DNA of 64,000 nucleotides from Saccharomyces paradoxus (taxonomy: Eukaryota > Ascomycota > Saccharomycetes > Saccharomycetales > Saccharomycetaceae), in NCBI RefSeq assembly GCF_002079055.1, contig NC_047501.1, positions 558,001-622,000 on the forward strand, in the 5' to 3' direction. Of this stretch, positions 27,677 to 37,961 are shown piece after piece (within the stretch, counting starts at the first letter, position 1; each line of letters opens with the position of its first letter). Below the pieces are notes generated by a model. The model was not told where the DNA came from, made no database searches, and worked only from the letters and a program-made list of their open reading frames with translations. The position numbers were made by a program, and so were the translations under genes.

Positions 27677-30052
27677 TCACTTGTGTCTTGAAACTCCTGA
27701 GTGCAGATGCTCCCATTTTCTCACAACTATGCTTGGGTCAGCCTTGAACCATACGTTTTTTAAGACGCCGTCTTGGGACAATTGATAGACCAGGTCTTTA
27801 TATCGTCTTTCTGATACATTTTCACTGTGCAACTCAAATATTTGCTTGTTTTCATTCTTGACGTTGGCATCACTTTTGGCGATTTCAAAAACGAAGGGAT
27901 TAATTTCTGCTCTAATTTGTTGGGCTGTGGCGCTTAACAGGTGAACCTCGGCATTTTCATTCGGTGTATTAACATTATAAATTCCTTTGAATTGGTTTAA
28001 AATATCAGAGATTTTCTTGGAATTTCTCGTTCTTCTTGTCGATTGTAGATGGTCATACTTCGGTGTCCTTGAAGCCAAAAAATTTATTGTAGATTCGGTC
28101 ATTTTTTTGAATCTATTAACAAGGTATTCGTTGTCAAGTCTTTGTGTCAATTCTCGGCCGTAGGAATGCCGAGCTTCCAGTTGTTCCTGGATGTGTTGGT
28201 AAATATTCAATTCAAATGGTAGTAACGGTTGCCTATTAGGGTCATTTAAATGCAATTTATAATCTATCACGTAATCGGATTGCAGTTTCATTTCATCATC
28301 TAAATTTGGATCTTGGAAAGCATGAACTTTTTCAGGAGTCATTGTGGTGGAATCTATTTCTTGCCTAACCATCGAACGATTTCGCGTTGCTTGACCAATA
28401 ACATCATTTAGGGATAGTAAATCAGTTAATTTCGATATATCTTTAACGCTTGAGCCAAGGGTCGATGTTAGAATCGGTGGTCGGCTCTCAGATAAAATCA
28501 AATCAGCCTCGGTACTAACGCACCAAAACTGTAGGCACATCAAGCACTTCCTAATATCCGCATTATTTTGTTTAATAATATCATGAAGCCAGTCGTCACA
28601 AACTTCAATCTCCAGGGACTTTAAATATTTTGTTAGAAATGCATGGACCGTAGATGTACTAATCTTCTTAGTATGAAACAAAGAATTTTGTTCAGTTGTC
28701 AAAGTAATAAGTTCGCCAGGGATTAATGACAAATCCTTACAGGTCAATATCAGGGGCCTTCTTGAAAATTCGCAAAGCTTGTTGATCATTGACCAAAATC
28801 CCTTGTCATGTTCTTTAAATAACACATCAACATCGTTAAATAAAACAAGCCCGTAGTCACATTTCCTTTTTGAGGAATCTTTCACGTAATGCGTTGTGGT
28901 AAAATCTAACAGGGTATCAAGCAAATCTTTCTTGCTCCTGTTCATGTTTGGGTTAACTTCATATATCTGATAAGAGTTATCGTCGCCAGCAATCTCTCTC
29001 ATGACCGTTTGTATCAACGTTTTCTTGCCTATTGCATTGCCTTGTAATATCATTAGTGGAACAAATTCACTTAAGTTAGTATTTGCTTCGCCATTTTTGT
29101 AGAAATTTGCACGCAAACTTTCGTCTTCTTCGAAATCAGGTACAATGAAGTTGGCAAGTTCATCAACAGATCCTTGCTGTTTATTGGAATTTATTCTGTT
29201 TAGTAAACGATTCCTTGAGGTAGGCTTTTCTAGGTTATGAAAAGATGTTTGAATCCAATTCTTGATTCGCAATTTCAATTTGGGTTCGATTAATACCTGT
29301 TTTAATGTGAGAGGCTTGAACAGTTGTGGCCATGTGAGAGTTGTATTCCTTTTGACATTTGTGCCTAGTAATTTGGGAGCTCGATAGCGAACGGGAATAC
29401 AAGACGTTGAACTCCTGTCTTTCAACGTTTCATAATCAATAGGAAGAAAAATATGATTTAGTGGCGGTAGTATGCGTAGAGGAAGTGGGATTTCAACATT
29501 CTCATCCGACAGCTCTATGCCATCTACTGGGTAAATTGATTGATGTAACGGTAATGGTGGCTCTATCTCCTTCAGTTTAGAAATGCTATTCAACCTTTTG
29601 CTGGTATCGCTGGTCTCGTTCTTGAGCAAGTTCTTAATCTTTGAAGCTCTTTCATTGAGAAGCGATGATTTAATTCTCGATGTGGAAATTATGGAAATAT
29701 CATCTTCTTGCTCATGTGAAACTGCAATTTCGGCATCATCAGTGTTTCTTTTGGAGCTCTTGTCACTGATCACAATAAGATCATCGTCCTCATTATCGCA
29801 TTTTTCTTTGGTGCGTTTCATCATCAAAAACTCCTTTGCGGATCTGGGATTAGCGGAAGTAGCTTCAATTGGTTTCACAATAGAATGGTTTAAAAATATG
29901 ACTGAAGAATCGTCGTGGTTGGATGTTCTGGCCTCAAAAGTGCCGCATTCAGCGTCATTTTCCTCATCGATGGTAATCTGTAGAGCATCTTGTCTTCTAA
30001 CTTTTTTCCTGTTACCTGTCAATATGTCAGATAATGACACGTGCCTTTTCAT
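27677..30052 (-). CDS. ELG1: Elg1, PCNA-unloading RFC-like clamp loader subunit
   Basis: A 791-residue protein from ATG at 30050-30052 ([11 protein letters not shown]). The N-terminus holds several SUMO-interacting hydrophobic patches: VIFL at 51-54, LIVI at 92-95 and ISII at 119-122. The central AAA+ region has a degenerate Walker [10 protein letters not shown], and a Walker B-like [11 protein letters not shown]. The C-terminal collar domain contacts Rfc2-5. The Elg1-RFC complex removes PCNA, especially SUMO-modified PCNA, from DNA after replication and limits chromosome rearrangements and telomere lengthening. An MCB box lies about 145 bases upstream. The frame is open 20 codons further upstream but from TTG. 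Confidence 0.95.
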   Translation of the reverse strand: MKRHVSLSDILTGNRKKVRRQDALQITIDEENDAECGTFEARTSNHDDSSVIFLNHSIVKPIEATSANPRSAKEFLMMKRTKEKCDNEDDDLIVISDKSSKRNTDDAEIAVSHEQEDDISIISTSRIKSSLLNERASKIKNLLKNETSDTSKRLNSISKLKEIEPPLPLHQSIYPVDGIELSDENVEIPLPLRILPPLNHIFLPIDYETLKDRSSTSCIPVRYRAPKLLGTNVKRNTTLTWPQLFKPLTLKQVLIEPKLKLRIKNWIQTSFHNLEKPTSRNRLLNRINSNKQQGSVDELANFIVPDFEEDESLRANFYKNGEANTNLSEFVPLMILQGNAIGKKTLIQTVMREIAGDDNSYQIYEVNPNMNRSKKDLLDTLLDFTTTHYVKDSSKRKCDYGLVLFNDVDVLFKEHDKGFWSMINKLCEFSRRPLILTCKDLSLIPGELITLTTEQNSLFHTKKISTSTVHAFLTKYLKSLEIEVCDDWLHDIIKQNNADIRKCLMCLQFWCVSTEADLILSESRPPILTSTLGSSVKDISKLTDLLSLNDVIGQATRNRSMVRQEIDSTTMTPEKVHAFQDPNLDDEMKLQSDYVIDYKLHLNDPNRQPLLPFELNIYQHIQEQLEARHSYGRELTQRLDNEYLVNRFKKMTESTINFLASRTPKYDHLQSTRRTRNSKKISDILNQFKGIYNVNTPNENAEVHLLSATAQQIRAEINPFVFEIAKSDANVKNENKQIFELHSENVSERRYKDLVYQLSQDGVLKNVWFKADPSIVVRKWEHLHSGVSRHK

Positions 30053-30195
30053 TGGGGAAACCTTCTCTGAATTCAAGGGTCTAATGCTATGGTACCATAC
30101 GATCCAGTGCAACGAAGATGGTCGGTGAAGGCCTTTAAATACATGAAGCCAGCAGCCAAATAATAATACTAAACTAATTTATCATCGCTAACGTT

Positions 30196-30201
30196 ACGCG
30201 T
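30196..30201. promoter_or_regulatory. MCB (MBF) box upstream of ELG1
   Basis: ACGCGT, the Mbp1-Swi6 core, lies 144 bases upstream of the ELG1 start codon. This matches G1/S expression of replication genes. Binding is inferred from motif and context. Confidence 0.6.
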
Positions 30202-30308
30202 TTGGCGTCTTTAAAAAAGAAGGAAAAAAAAAGAACTATTTACTCACTCTACTTCGTTATGAGACGACATATAATACTATACAGATGATGAAAGGCCACA
30301 GACTATGT

Positions 30309-31133
30309 TTAGTAGCGTTCCTTTAATCTAGATGCAACGGTACGTAAATTCCCGTAAACTTTACCTGGAGGGGAACCCAAAATTAAACTAACTACAGACT
30401 CTCTTGCCATTCTGATATGGGTGAACCCACCCAAAATGTGTATTTTAGAGTCGGCTAAGACTATCCTTGTCCTTGTAGCGTTTTCAATGGCAAACTTCGT
30501 TTTACCGTCTTTTCCAGCAATACGACCGATAGCTCTCGACAAATGGTCACCCGTTAGAGTCTTGACATCTTTGACCTCAAAAGTTTCGATATATAAATCA
30601 TCTAGCCTTAATAGTGCGATAGAATCGTCTAGGTCAAATCCTAAAGTGAAGGCTTTGATGAAATCGGCCCCTTTTTGCAACGCACCAGGGTCTGTGGTAA
30701 ATTTAGGATTCGTTCTTAGCTCTACCGATTTTGTCTTTAAATTCATTCTGACTTGCAACTTCAAGTGCTCAACCAATGGAGGATAAATTTTTGTCCAGCT
30801 GTTCCTCAAGGGTGTCATTCTGTGTGGTGGAACCATGATCTTCCTCGATTCAAATTTTATTTTGTTACCCTGTGTTTTACTAGCTGAAGTGAAGCGAGGC
30901 TTCCCCTGGTCATCGACCACTACGGTCTTAGATTCGCGCATTTTCTGACTACCGTCCTCGCTATCTCCCTCGTCTTTTGCTGTATTGTCGTTGGCATCAT
31001 CCAATAGAACATCATCGTCATCCTCTTCGTCAATGCTTTCGGTATTATTTATTCCTATAATTCTACTACTGCCGCTGTCTTCTCCACTTGCAGGTGGCAC
31101 GGTAGCCTTTTTCAAAGCAGTAGGTGCAACCAT
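30309..31133 (-). CDS. PNO1: Pno1 (Dim2), KH-domain factor of 40S ribosome assembly
   Basis: A 274-residue protein, same length as in S. cerevisiae. The first 100 residues are acidic and Ser/Asp-rich. The C-terminal half carries two KH-like folds, the last with GRIAGKDGKTKFAIENATRTRI, the GxxG-type RNA-binding loop region. Pno1/Dim2 binds the 3' end of 18S rRNA in the pre-40S particle. It recruits the dimethylase Dim1 and controls cleavage at site D by Nob1. Essential. Divergent from MDM32, with ribosome-biogenesis promoter motifs between them. A plus-strand ORF inside it corresponds to the dubious YOR146W and is not annotated. Confidence 0.96.
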   Translation of the reverse strand: MVAPTALKKATVPPASGEDSGSSRIIGINNTESIDEEDDDDVLLDDANDNTAKDEGDSEDGSQKMRESKTVVVDDQGKPRFTSASKTQGNKIKFESRKIMVPPHRMTPLRNSWTKIYPPLVEHLKLQVRMNLKTKSVELRTNPKFTTDPGALQKGADFIKAFTLGFDLDDSIALLRLDDLYIETFEVKDVKTLTGDHLSRAIGRIAGKDGKTKFAIENATRTRIVLADSKIHILGGFTHIRMARESVVSLILGSPPGKVYGNLRTVASRLKERY

Positions 31134-31234
31134 CTTATAGCTTATTTTCAGTTCAAGTATTTTCTTCTGCTGAACAGAAAATTATTTATTTACTGCTACT
31201 TGTTATTACTGCAAACTAAACTATACCTTTCATT

Positions 31235-31277
31235 GTGATGAGCATCGGGATTATAATAAGGAAAGAAAAAAATTTTT
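31235..31277. promoter_or_regulatory. PAC-like and RRPE-like motifs before PNO1
   Basis: GTGATGAGC at 31235-31243 is one base off the PAC core GCGATGAG. AAAAATTTTT at 31268-31277 matches the RRPE core. The pair, about 100-145 bases upstream of PNO1, is the standard signature of ribosome-biogenesis genes (Tod6/Dot6 and Stb3). Inferred. Confidence 0.5.
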
Positions 31278-31585
31278 TTTTCTGAGTTTACACTTCCGTT
31301 ATAGGTGATAAAAGACAAAACAGTCCTAACATTTTAATAATCGTAGAAGTATTAGCCCTTTCTTTCTTTTATATACCCTTACTTCTTTATTTTAGGTTTA
31401 AATGTTTCGTATAAAGGCATATATTGCTTTTTGTCACCTTTTTTTACTTCTCATTATTGGTTCTAACTGATCCTTGACCTACTCTGGAGGCTGCATGTTA
31501 GACTTATGTGGAAGATTTGCATCAAGAAGTATTAAAACAAAAGATACGTACAGATAATCAGGTGGTGGGAGGTTTATATAAATTC

Positions 31586-33454
31586 ATGCTAGTCACACGT
31601 TTGCAGACCCCCATAATAAAGCGGTCACTGCTTCCAATTACAAGTCATCTCGTAAAACGCTGTATTCGCGCTTACATCGCTCCTAATCATGGAAATATCA
31701 GGTCTTTAATAGCACCCTGTAAGAGTTCATTGCCTGTTAGATGCTTGATCGCCCAAAGATACATGCGGTCATTTCCAACCAATGATAAGTTCACCACCAA
31801 GGCTTCCAATATTGAAACTATTTTACTAAGAAAAAACAATGAGCGAGAGTTCAAGCAATCGCTTCTGGCAGACGCAAAGAATTTTCAAGAAAGGTTCAAA
31901 ATCAATTTAAAATGGATCCTTATTAAAAACAACAGGCCGTTCTCTCTGAACGAGATAAGTATTATAGCGTCTTGGCTGATATTGTCGCAAATCCTATGGC
32001 TCATTCTGAGCACCACCACTTTCATTTCGTTCTATCTTTTCGTCGTTAACTCTATTTTCAGTCAGGAATACATCTATGAGAAGAAAATTTATGAAAGACT
32101 TCTAAAGTTTTTGTTGAAGGATCATAAGCGCTCTGATCAAGATTTGGAAATCAGTTTTTCTCTAGAAGATAAAGCGTCAACGCTCGTACTCTCTCCAGAC
32201 TGGGAGTCAAACTCGATACTCATCAAAAGGTTAAACGTCAAGGATGAAGATTTAGACCTGGATTTAAAATTTCACCACATCAACCTGAATGTTTCTTTGA
32301 AAAACTGGCTACTTGGTAGGGGACTAATTACAAACGTTTCCATATACGGTATTAGAGGATACTTGAATTTGTCCAATTTCATTAATTTGGTAAACTCCTT
32401 TCAGGGAGATCAAAAAACTGAGAATTTCTTGAAAACTTCAAATAATATTGAAATCACCGATTCAGAAATTTTTTTGAAACAATCTCTGAGTGCAGAGGAA
32501 GCTCCAAAGTTGAAATTTTCCATTTACAATCTATCTTTGCCACAACTAAGACTGAACCATTTTATTTCTGATATTCTGAGTGCCAAAACATTTTCCGGTT
32601 CAATAAATAACTCTCTTTTCAACTTATTCAAGAGGCAACAAAAGTTAACAGCAGTTATCGAAAATAATAACAAAAATAGGATGGCAACGTCGAAATTTGA
32701 TTTTACGGATAATAATCAGGAGAATTACCGCACAGTGACTCATCAGGATGATCCAAATTACATAACGACGTTAAGATTGAACTTTATCGACATTAACGAT
32801 TTAAAATTCAACGATGACGGCAAATTCAACTGGTTGAAAGACGGCCAAGTTGAAATACTTGCTGACATAATGCTAACAAACTCTAATTCTCATCTGTCAT
32901 CGGAATCTAAATATGCAGTGGTGGACTTGAAGGTAACTTGTAAGGACTTGAAAACGACTTTTCCCCAGGAGCCTCCAGTATTATCGACAGGCGACAGTAT
33001 CGTTTCGTTGGATGAACTGAAACCCATCATAACGTTTATCAATTCATATGAAGGGATGGCTAATCCTATATTGAAGGATTTCACAGAAAACGAAAGATTG
33101 AAGAACTCAATAATCTGGAGCTCGCCCAATGTCTCCATCAATAGGCAAAGGAAATCTTATCCTTTAACTACAAAAGTCACTTCCAATTCCGCAAAGGAAA
33201 TCATCAAGTTTCATAATCAACCAAACACTGATGCAAACGAAATTGTTTTACGTTGTAAGATGGTCAAAAACTTGTCAGATTTACAGCTGATTAACATTAA
33301 CCAAATATTAGACCAAATTACCATGGAACTATATGTTGATTTAACCAAAATAGTTGAAGATTGGGAGTTTAAAAATAAAAATGATTGGATGAAACAATGG
33401 GGCACCACATTTGCATCCCAATTATTGTTGTTTGGGTTCGGTGCCATGGTTTGA
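31586..33454 (+). CDS. MDM32: Mdm32, mitochondrial inner membrane organisation protein
   Basis: A 622-residue protein from ATG at 31586 (MLVTRLQTPIIKRSLLP), equal to the S. cerevisiae length. The N-terminus is basic and lacks acidic residues for about 60 positions, a mitochondrial presequence. A hydrophobic segment lies at about 126-157 and a second one at the extreme C-terminus (FASQLLLFGFGAMV). The region between them faces the intermembrane space by analogy with Mdm31. Mdm31 and Mdm32 form complexes needed for mitochondrial shape, nucleoid stability and cardiolipin supply. Two short upstream ORFs start at 31495 and 31506, which could matter if the leader is long enough. The frame extends 26 codons upstream only from GTG. 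Confidence 0.94.
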   Translation: MLVTRLQTPIIKRSLLPITSHLVKRCIRAYIAPNHGNIRSLIAPCKSSLPVRCLIAQRYMRSFPTNDKFTTKASNIETILLRKNNEREFKQSLLADAKNFQERFKINLKWILIKNNRPFSLNEISIIASWLILSQILWLILSTTTFISFYLFVVNSIFSQEYIYEKKIYERLLKFLLKDHKRSDQDLEISFSLEDKASTLVLSPDWESNSILIKRLNVKDEDLDLDLKFHHINLNVSLKNWLLGRGLITNVSIYGIRGYLNLSNFINLVNSFQGDQKTENFLKTSNNIEITDSEIFLKQSLSAEEAPKLKFSIYNLSLPQLRLNHFISDILSAKTFSGSINNSLFNLFKRQQKLTAVIENNNKNRMATSKFDFTDNNQENYRTVTHQDDPNYITTLRLNFIDINDLKFNDDGKFNWLKDGQVEILADIMLTNSNSHLSSESKYAVVDLKVTCKDLKTTFPQEPPVLSTGDSIVSLDELKPIITFINSYEGMANPILKDFTENERLKNSIIWSSPNVSINRQRKSYPLTTKVTSNSAKEIIKFHNQPNTDANEIVLRCKMVKNLSDLQLININQILDQITMELYVDLTKIVEDWEFKNKNDWMKQWGTTFASQLLLFGFGAMV

Positions 33455-33639
33455 CCATTTTTCTCATAATACCAGACTGAACTCTCTTGCATTTCATTTA
33501 TCAAACAAATTGAAGAAAAAATAAAAAAAAAAAAAAAAGGGAAAGGGAAAACCAACAGCTAAACTGGAATTATCTCATTCGGAACATGCATAAAATATAA
33601 TGTGTATATACTAAGTACTTTAAATTATATATTCAAGCC

Positions 33640-34200
33640 TTATCGTGACTTATTCTTTTTATCGCCATCAACTTTGCTGCCCGTCATTTTATCGATTTTT
33701 ACGACCGGCATAAATGAGGCCTCTTCCACGTTTATTGCCTTATTTAATTTGGCGCCAATCCCCAGTCCATCCGGATGTATCCGCGAGGCATTTGGAATAT
33801 CTTTGCTTCTGTTCTGTGCATTATCTCCTTTAGCATCCTCCTCAGAGTCACTTTCCCATCCCATACCCCGAAGTAATGCATCTCCAAATTCCTCGATAGG
33901 TACCTCGCTATATTCTTTTTCAGTCACATATTCCACCAAAGGGGCATCGTTTTTCTTTGCGTCCGCATTTTCACTCAGTTTGATCACTAGTTTCTTTTCA
34001 GAGGATGATTTTTCATCAAGGTCGAATTTATCAATACTTTGAATCTTTATCTTACTCTGAGATTTATGCGGAAGGCTTGTAATTTCTGCATTATCCCAAT
34101 TAAATAAATTGACCTTCTGTGAAGAGGTTTTTTTTTTCGTTTTCTTGGAAACGTTCTTTTTCAAAGTTTTGTTCCCTAATTTAAGTGAAATTTTGCTCAT
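33640..34200 (-). CDS. SPP2: Spp2, G-patch activator of the spliceosomal helicase Prp2
   Basis: A 186-residue basic protein (185 in S. cerevisiae). The N-terminus is Lys/Ser-rich (MSKISLKLGNKTLKKNV). A G-patch-like segment, EFGDALLRGMGWESDSEED, followed by GIGAKLNK, is the part that grips the helicase. Spp2 binds Prp2 and is required for its ATP-driven remodelling of the spliceosome just before the first splicing step. It is an essential nuclear protein. Convergent with MDM32: the stop codons are 185 bases apart, with a 15-A run between them. A Reb1 site lies about 120 bases upstream. Confidence 0.93.
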   Translation of the reverse strand: MSKISLKLGNKTLKKNVSKKTKKKTSSQKVNLFNWDNAEITSLPHKSQSKIKIQSIDKFDLDEKSSSEKKLVIKLSENADAKKNDAPLVEYVTEKEYSEVPIEEFGDALLRGMGWESDSEEDAKGDNAQNRSKDIPNASRIHPDGLGIGAKLNKAINVEEASFMPVVKIDKMTGSKVDGDKKNKSR

Positions 34201-34321
34201 TCTAACATCCTAGATCTGCATCTTGCCTTTGTACTCGCCATCGCTTGACAGGCATTTATTAACCGTGATAACCTGAAACAATTACTACTTGCTATATTTA
34301 CAATTTTTTTCTAAATACGTT

Positions 34322-34328
34322 CGGGTAA
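34322..34328 (+). promoter_or_regulatory. Reb1-type site upstream of SPP2
   Basis: CGGGTAA, 122 bases upstream of the SPP2 start and next to a T tract. Function inferred. Confidence 0.45.
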
Positions 34329-34801
34329 CAAATGATAGCGCCAGGCCATTGGTAACCAGTATGTTGCATTTTGTACCTTTAATGCGAGAATATTAGGAGG
34401 CAGGTAGTATAAGACAATATTTGATGTTAAGCCTTTGCTCCTCTTCTTCTGAATAATTCGCAAGTAGACACTAATTCAGTAATCGAGTAGTATAATGTCC
34501 GATTACTAAAGAATATCAATAGCGCTTTACCTACGCTTTAGCGGTTTTCTTGCTACAATTGTGTACTCTACATAGATTAATGATTCTGAACGCGGCAATT
34601 AAGGATTAAATTTTGAGCTGCGTACTGACTTTGTATCGGCCTACAATTGGAATACTTCAATATGAAAAAGGAACATACAACAAATAGTTAACCCGTGGCT
34701 TGGTTAACGAGCTATTCTTTTTATAATGATATCGTAGGTAGAACTATTTTTGTCGCCATTTAATAACTATAAGATACACATAACTGCACATGAAAGTGGC
34801 C
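34329..34801. other. Intergenic between SPP2 promoter and SMP3 stop
   Basis: About 470 bases downstream of SMP3 and upstream of SPP2. No ORF of note, no tRNA and no LTR recognised. Confidence 0.45.
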
Positions 34802-36358
34802 TTATAGTAGTTCGATGGAATACACGGTGAGCCCTGGCTTAAAAGTCGTGAAATCATTAAAATCAAAATGGTCCAAATCAAAATGGAACAAGTAATGTCT
34901 TTTGGGTGTTAACTTAACAGTTTCATCTCTCTTTAATTTTTTCAACTCCGATGTCATGGAATTGGGAGCTATTAAAGTTAGTGGGGTGATGGCTCCACTT
35001 AAACGGAACCGCCTAATTGTTTCTTCTAAAAGTGGCAAATCACAGCCTTTGAGATCTATTACATGATTGGTACCTACACTGAATGCCGATTCATCTATCG
35101 ACTCAACGCCATCCTGTGTATTAATAAGAGAAGAAACGGTGAGGTTATCACTCATATACATCCATGTCGGTGGTGAATATGTTTTCCACCATATGTGAAC
35201 GCCCATTTTTTCAGTATTAAAGTGGTAGAAATCTGCCAAAAATTGGACTATTCCGCCTTGATGTGAGATTCCCATGATGAACGCCATGATTATGTTAAAA
35301 AATAGCCAAGTCCCTTGGAACAGTTTTTTGTTTACTAACGTCGAGCTGAAAGGTGTCCAATTTAAATTCGTCACAAATAGTGGAAGTAGCGGTACCAAAA
35401 ATCTTAGTTCTTGATGTTGGAAAAGTGAGAGGAAAAGTAAGCCTGATACTATTGAGTAAGTAGACAATTTATCAAGTTTGTAACCGGACAAAATCGCTAG
35501 CAGCAATGTGGGACCCAGTATTTGAGGTAAATTAACCAGTAAATGAGTGTATCTTGGATGTAATCCATGTAATTGCAAATTCTGGACATTAAGGTTGTAT
35601 TTTAAATTATTCAAAGGCGTAATAACAAGTCCCTTTCCGTTATTAAAAATATGTGTATCAATAAGAGCAAATATACCGGAGGAAAATAAAAATGAAATTA
35701 GAACTAAGGAAAAGGATTTCCAATGAATCTGGTAAAATTTCCAAAATAATATCAAGCATGGTAAGAAAATAAATGCAGGAAAGGTAACTCTATTAAAAAC
35801 GCCAAGACTAAGCATATGTCCCAATAAAATCGACTTTTTGAAGTTGTTTGTATGAATATTCTTGTCGTTCATCATATTTTCCATTACGGTCAAAGTCGTC
35901 ATCAAAATAAGTGTTTCTATGGAGTTGGAAAACGTGTGTGTTTGATACGTCCAGGTTACGTAGGAAGTTAAAAGTAGACCTTTTTTGATAGATTGTACGG
36001 CCTTCCTGTCATTCCTTATCAATTTGGGTATCACAAAATGATAGCACAACAGGAGCATTACATAGTTTTGTAATCTCATCAAATACAGGATTAATATCGG
36101 ATTGTTCCGAACCTTGGAAAAAGATTCTAAGATGGTGAACAATGGTCCGTAAATCAGTAGTAAGGGAGCGTAACTTCTAGCAGCAAATTTGGGTTCAAAC
36201 TCCCACGGGATCGTACCTTTGGCCTTTGTGAATTGCATAGCCAAAATTTCGATGCATTGGAAATGTTCATCTGGATGAATATACGATGGACCCAGGCCTA
36301 GCATTAGCCCGATGGCATATACTAAATAAGGCCACCATTGATAACTCATCATACACAT
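34802..36358 (-). CDS. SMP3: Smp3, GPI-anchor mannosyltransferase IV
   Basis: A 518-residue polytopic membrane protein of glycosyltransferase family 22. The luminal motif HPDEHFQ near residue 30 carries the catalytic acidic pair of the family. About eight to ten hydrophobic segments follow. HQELRFLVPLLPL is the conserved GT22 motif. Smp3 adds the fourth, side-branch mannose to the GPI precursor in the ER, an essential step in yeast. The frame opens M-C-M-M. The S. cerevisiae annotation (516 residues) begins at the third residue (36352), so either ATG could be used. Against the S288C protein as I remember it this copy differs at many positions, more than its neighbours do. Confidence 0.94.
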   Translation of the reverse strand: MCMMSYQWWPYLVYAIGLMLGLGPSYIHPDEHFQCIEILAMQFTKAKGTIPWEFEPKFAARSYAPLLLIYGPLFTILESFSKVRNNPILILYLMRLQNYVMLLLCYHFVIPKLIRNDRKAVQSIKKGLLLTSYVTWTYQTHTFSNSIETLILMTTLTVMENMMNDKNIHTNNFKKSILLGHMLSLGVFNRVTFPAFIFLPCLILFWKFYQIHWKSFSLVLISFLFSSGIFALIDTHIFNNGKGLVITPLNNLKYNLNVQNLQLHGLHPRYTHLLVNLPQILGPTLLLAILSGYKLDKLSTYSIVSGLLFLSLFQHQELRFLVPLLPLFVTNLNWTPFSSTLVNKKLFQGTWLFFNIIMAFIMGISHQGGIVQFLADFYHFNTEKMGVHIWWKTYSPPTWMYMSDNLTVSSLINTQDGVESIDESAFSVGTNHVIDLKGCDLPLLEETIRRFRLSGAITPLTLIAPNSMTSELKKLKRDETVKLTPKRHYLFHFDLDHFDFNDFTTFKPGLTVYSIELL

Positions 36359-37453
<1,095 letters not shown>

Positions 37454-37961
37454 CTTAGTGAAACTATTCTGTGACCATTTTTTATATATCCTTTTTGCAG
37501 TTTCCAACCCATGTATATACTTGTCTGTTATGTAGTTCAAATCAAAATGCGCAACGAAATTTCTTTCTTTTATAAATACTTAACAAATTCAAAAATGTGT
37601 AGCCACAATATTATCCCGAAATGAACACCGTATATTTTTCTTATAAGTTTTTACATAAGTTATTATTTATGACTTGGATATTTAGGGTTTTCCGCTAGAG
37701 TTCATTAATATATTTTGAAAAAATTAAATTCTTACTTGATAATATGCAAAACGGGGACTAGAAATAAAGGCTAGGAGTCCCATTTTATTTATTATTTTTG
37801 ATAATTTTTTGAATGCTTGAAAGTTCTCTCGGTTTATCCGAAGGGATGCCACGTCTTTTTTTTTATATTGCTATCGCCCACTCGTTTGCTCTTCTTTTAG
37901 CAAGATCAGCATAGATAATTTTTTTTATTATTTTACTTTCCTAAAGTTACAACATTATTTC
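37454..37961. other. Convergent intergenic region MRPL23 / RPB2
   Basis: About 510 very AT-rich bases forming the two 3' regions. TATATA, TTTTTATAT and AATAAA-like elements suit 3' end formation. No gene seen. Confidence 0.5.

Noticed and set aside
30421-30786. Plus-strand ORF of 121 codons inside PNO1
   Set aside because: Antisense shadow of PNO1, in the place of the dubious YOR146W.
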